DNA of 64,000 nt, from the NCBI GenBank assembly GCA_035274465.1, contig DATEOF010000065.1, forward strand, positions 19,145-83,144, given 5' to 3'. The position numbers were made by a program, and so were the translations under genes. Origin of the DNA: JADGRF01 sp035274465. GTDB taxonomy: Bacteria; Myxococcota_A; Polyangia; Polyangiales; JAFGIB01. This document shows positions 61,118-64,000 of the stretch, one piece after another (position 1 is the stretch's first letter; every line of letters begins with the position of its first letter). Under the pieces are notes generated by a model. It did no database searches, was not told the DNA's origin, and saw nothing but the letters and a program-made list of their open reading frames with translations.

Positions 61118-62779
61118 TCAGGTGCAGTCTTCCTGGTCGTATCCGTGCTCACACAGGCCCGTGCCCTCCGGCTCGTCGCAACGGCCGTTCTGCTTGGGAC
61201 ACGCGTCGGTGAGCAGCACCAGCGTGCAGCCAGTGGCGGCAGCATCTCCGATCTGGCCCGCTACACACTTGGTATTCGAACCACAGGGCGCATTGCTGAC
61301 CGGATCGCACGGCCCGAAGCAGGTCTTGAGCGTACCGGGAACCCCCCGGCGCGGCGCATTGATGCAGCGACCTCCCGCCTGGCAGTCCTTGTCCGCGTCG
61401 CAGTACTTGCGGCAGATGTTGCCGAAGCAGCCCGTGCCCGCGCGGCAATCGGAGTCCTCCCCGCACCAGTGATCGACCTCGAACGCACCCGCGGCCGCGC
61501 AGGCCGTCGTGCGCACACCGCTCGCCAGCGCCACCTCGACGCAGCTCGTACCGGGCTTGGCTTCGCAGCCGCATTGCAGCAGCAGGTTGCACGCGCCGCC
61601 GACGAGCGACGGCTTGCAGCAGTCGACCGGGTCCGTGTCCGGCGCGCAGATGCCGGAACCCGCCGGTTCGTCGCACACGCGGTCGGACTCGAAGCAAGGT
61701 GAGCTGGGTTGGATGCAGAAGTCACCCATCACCTTGAAGCGTTGATCGAAGTGCGCGCACTGCGCGCCGGCGCTGCAGCTGTTGGGATCGGTGCGGTCGC
61801 AGCTCTGGTAGCAGGTGCGGATGTTGGCGTCGTGCTTGCTGGCCAGATCGACGGCCAGGCACTTGCCCTGCGCGCACTGCTCGTCGCTGTCGCAGAGCCG
61901 CGTGCAACGACCGAACTGACAAAGCTGGCCCGGAGCGCATTCGCTGGCTTGCTCACAGCGTTCTCCCGTGGGCTTACTGCCGGTCCATTCCAGACAGGTC
62001 ACCGAGTAGCTGCCCTGCGCACCGGCGACGGGAAAACACGCGCTGCCCTTGGCGCATCCGCATTGTTCGATCAGGTCACAGGTCGCATCCGGCAGCTTGG
62101 GCCGACAGTCACAGTCGCGGCGGTCGCTGCCGTCGACGCACTCACCCGTGCCGCGACTGTCGTCACAGCGGCCATTGTCGGTAGTCGGACAAGGATCGGC
62201 AGGCGCCGCGCAGTAGTTGCCCTTGCTGCCGCGCTCCGGCTGCAAGCTGCGGCAGCGCGCGCCGGGACCACATGCGTCGGCCTTGGCCACCTGACACTTC
62301 GTCCAACACACGTTGACCCCGGTCGACTTGGGATCCGACACGTGGGCGGCCACGCAGCTGCCGCCCTTGCAGTCCGCGTCGGTCTTGCAATAGGCGCGAC
62401 ACACGCGATCGTCGCAAGTCTGGCCGCGCGGGCAGTCCGCCGAGCTCACGCAGACGCTGCCCGGCTCGAGCGCGCCGGGGTCGACGCAGCGCGGCTTCTG
62501 CGAGACGCCCAACGCCTGGCAGTGTTGATCGGGCCCGCAGCCACACTGCGTGATCAGATCGCACGCCTGGCCGTGCGGCGGCGGGCAGCTCATCTTGCCG
62601 CCGTCAGCTGCAGGTGACCGATCCGCGCCGGCGTCTTCGCCGCTTCCGCCATCGGACTTGCCGATCCCCGAAGTGGACTGCACTTCGGCGTCGACCAGCT
62701 CCAGACTCGTCAAACCGGTCAGCACCTGACAAGCAGCGAGCAGGCTGCAGAGCAGCGCCGCAGTTGTAGATCGACTCAC
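61118..62779 (-). CDS. Cys-rich lipoprotein of three ~160-residue modules
   Basis: A 553-residue lipoprotein (lipobox LLAAC, Cys17). After an Asp/Gly/Ser linker it has three similar modules of about 160 residues, each opening with CDLI-x-QCGC (third copy CNLLLQCGC) and closing with NGRCD-x2-x-GTG-x-C ... DC (or a worn form of it in module 2). Between lie short C-x-S-x-x-D-C-x-x-G repeats (CVSSADCPRGQTCDDRVC). About 70 cysteines, so heavily disulfide-bonded and extracellular. No catalytic residues. Its start overlaps the PEGA gene by 4 bp (ATGA). Confidence 0.8.
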   Translation of the reverse strand: MSRSTTAALLCSLLAACQVLTGLTSLELVDAEVQSTSGIGKSDGGSGEDAGADRSPAADGGKMSCPPPHGQACDLITQCGCGPDQHCQALGVSQKPRCVDPGALEPGSVCVSSADCPRGQTCDDRVCRAYCKTDADCKGGSCVAAHVSDPKSTGVNVCWTKCQVAKADACGPGARCRSLQPERGSKGNYCAAPADPCPTTDNGRCDDSRGTGECVDGSDRRDCDCRPKLPDATCDLIEQCGCAKGSACFPVAGAQGSYSVTCLEWTGSKPTGERCEQASECAPGQLCQFGRCTRLCDSDEQCAQGKCLAVDLASKHDANIRTCYQSCDRTDPNSCSAGAQCAHFDQRFKVMGDFCIQPSSPCFESDRVCDEPAGSGICAPDTDPVDCCKPSLVGGACNLLLQCGCEAKPGTSCVEVALASGVRTTACAAAGAFEVDHWCGEDSDCRAGTGCFGNICRKYCDADKDCQAGGRCINAPRRGVPGTLKTCFGPCDPVSNAPCGSNTKCVAGQIGDAAATGCTLVLLTDACPKQNGRCDEPEGTGLCEHGYDQEDCT

Positions 62780-63768
62780 AGCGCCCCCGTCACACGAAGG
62801 CCCGTACCCGTGGCGCTCACCTGGACGTCGTCATCGGCGTTCAGCAGCTCGAGCACGCCGTAACCGACCGTCAGCAAGCCGAGCGCCAGGGTCACGTTCG
62901 AGACGTTGGCGAGCGTGTTGGCGGTGTTCAGCTCGGGTTCCACCTGGTGCGGACAACGATCGCCGTCGCACATGCCCTTGACGTCGTTCGACTTGGCCAC
63001 CGCCACGATGCCGGTCGTGACGCCGGCCGCGAACAACGCACCGCCAATCGACAGTGCGATGTAGCCGCGCGTGCGCGCCGCGGCCCCCGGATCACGATGC
63101 GCCACGGGGGCGGCCTGCGCCACTGCAGCTGGTGGCGGCGCCACGACCAGGCTCGGAGGCGGGCTCGCTGCGGGCATCAGCGTGAACTCGCGCTCGAGCA
63201 CCTGGGCCTCCGCGAGCTCGATCTGCTCCGAGATCTGCTGGAAGCCCACCGCCTGTACCAGCACGTGGTGCTTGCCGGGATTCAGCTTGAACGGGAGCCC
63301 GTGCGTGGCGTCCGGCACGCGCACTCCGTCGAAGCTCAGCTGATAGTTCGTGCCCCACGGCTCGACGCGGATCGACAGCGCAGGGATGCGCGCGCGCAGC
63401 TCGTCGGCCAGGCGTTGCGCAGCCTGGCGCGCCTCGGCGAAGACCGCAGGCTCGTTCGGCCGCGGCGGGGAGTTCGCGACCTCGAGTGCGGTGGCGGATG
63501 CCTCGACCAGCTGCGCGAGCTCTGCCTGCGCGCGGGCGACCTCGAGGCCGGTGGTGGGCACGTGCATCAATTGATCGGCCGCCCGATAGCGCTCCAGCGC
63601 GGCCGCGAGGTCGCCGGAGCGCCGCAGCGCGTCGGCCTCATCCATCAGGCTGCGCGCGGTCTCGCGCTCGGCGGCGCTCGGTTCGGCGTGGGCATTGCGC
63701 GCGAGGCCGAGGACGAGCAGCGCGGCCCCGAGAACGACGCGAAGGCGCGCTGGAGATCTAGAATCCAC
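62776..63768 (-). CDS. PEGA-domain protein with helical N-terminus and membrane anchor
   Basis: A 330-residue exported protein. Signal peptide (VVLGAALLVLGLARNAHA), a helical TPR-like region (about 30-130), a PEGA-like beta domain (about 135-200; NPGKHHVLVQAVGFQQISEQ), a Pro/Ala linker, and two hydrophobic helices (YIALSIGGALFAAGVTTGIV and LANVSNVTLALGLLTVGYGV). In myxobacteria this type is often encoded beside Ser/Thr kinases and Cys-rich lipoproteins, as here. GTG start at 63768 inside the 3' end of the upstream gene. Confidence 0.82.
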   Translation of the reverse strand: MDSRSPARLRVVLGAALLVLGLARNAHAEPSAAERETARSLMDEADALRRSGDLAAALERYRAADQLMHVPTTGLEVARAQAELAQLVEASATALEVANSPPRPNEPAVFAEARQAAQRLADELRARIPALSIRVEPWGTNYQLSFDGVRVPDATHGLPFKLNPGKHHVLVQAVGFQQISEQIELAEAQVLEREFTLMPAASPPPSLVVAPPPAAVAQAAPVAHRDPGAAARTRGYIALSIGGALFAAGVTTGIVAVAKSNDVKGMCDGDRCPHQVEPELNTANTLANVSNVTLALGLLTVGYGVLELLNADDDVQVSATGTGLRVTGAL

Positions 63769-64000
63769 GGTACGGGCGAGCTGCCGCGGTGGGAGGGGTC
63801 GCGCTCGGCGCGGGCGTTGGTGGCTCGACGTCGGGTGGCGCGAGCGGCTTATTGGATCGCTTGACGCGCGGACCGCCCTCCATGACCGGCAGCCCAGCTG
63901 GGCCGGGCGACATGCGCGCGCCGGCAGACCGCGAACGCAGGCGCTCCGCTGCCACGGGCGTACTCAGCGGCGGGGCGACGGGCGGTGCCGAACGCTCTGC
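63758..64000 (-). CDS. C-terminal tail of a larger protein, 5' end off the window
   Basis: An open frame without stop runs from the right edge to 63758. Its 80 residues are Pro/Ala/Arg-rich (PPTPAPSATPPTAAA, ending RPYRGF) and lack a domain, as in the disordered tails of large signalling proteins. A GTG at 63955 could start a small protein but the open frame continues upstream, so a tail is more likely; a Ser/Thr kinase is the usual neighbour of PEGA proteins. It overlaps the PEGA gene by 11 bp. Confidence 0.55.
   Translation of the reverse strand, partial: AERSAPPVAPPLSTPVAAERLRSRSAGARMSPGPAGLPVMEGGPRVKRSNKPLAPPDVEPPTPAPSATPPTAAARPYRGF

Overview
The window is high-GC, densely coded chromosomal DNA of a myxobacterium (phylum Myxococcota, probably a Polyangia-type lineage). 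The evidence is the mix of genes: two clear eukaryote-like Ser/Thr kinases, one of them fused to zinc ribbons, an ATPase-like module and TPRs; a MYXO-CTERM-like sorting tail behind thrombospondin type 3 repeats; MopE-like and other Cys-rich surface lipoproteins; a MshEN/HD-GYP/receiver/DUF4388 protein; and a PEGA-domain protein. Almost all genes are chromosomal housekeeping or envelope genes. I see no tRNA, rRNA, CRISPR array, transposase, integrase or phage gene.

Layout. 1-10 kb: a truncated kinase, a CTP-synthase-like amidotransferase with a degraded triad, a phosphotransferase/ATPase, a HAD phosphatase, glnD, a GMC oxidoreductase and an aminotransferase. 10-19 kb: a MYXO-CTERM protein, then a leftward four-gene unit (large kinase, lipoprotein, tsaD, cystathionine beta-synthase), and rightward a membrane protein translationally coupled to a Crp/Fnr regulator. 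19-31 kb: two Hsp20 genes, an AraC regulator, a lipase, a Cys-rich lectin-domain lipoprotein, polX, the HD-GYP protein, a TPR protein and a secreted hydrolase. 31-38 kb: an acyl-chain locus made of a KS-alpha/KS-beta pair facing a fatty acyl-AMP ligase, two acyl carrier proteins and a hot-dog thioesterase, followed by bioB. 38-44 kb: a membrane protein, an aspartate aminotransferase, a MATE pump and a pal/cpoB pair. 44-50 kb: a leftward cusCBA-type copper/silver efflux operon led by a small Cys/His-rich secreted protein. 50-56 kb: a DOT1-like methyltransferase, a secreted protein built of 38 tandem 14-residue units, and a LamG-haem lipoprotein. 56-64 kb: an ndvA-like glucan exporter and aceE read apart from only 22 bp, an XRE-cupin regulator with an internal deletion, and a leftward unit of a Cys-rich lipoprotein, a PEGA/TPR protein and the tail of a further protein.

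Three things stand out. (1) The 31.6-36.9 kb locus looks like a minimal type II polyketide/fatty-acid system with no ketoreductase, dehydratase or acyltransferase of its own, and its KS-beta keeps the cysteine but lacks both histidines. (2) The protein at 51298-53073 is almost entirely a 14-residue repeat array in near-perfect register. (3) Several transcription-unit leaders have no Shine-Dalgarno sequence but carry a TANNNT box 6-8 nt before the start codon, the signature of leaderless transcripts; the 22-bp aceE/ndvA spacer holds two such boxes that overlap. Functions are assigned by reading motifs by eye; no database search was run, so family names are recognitions and not search results.
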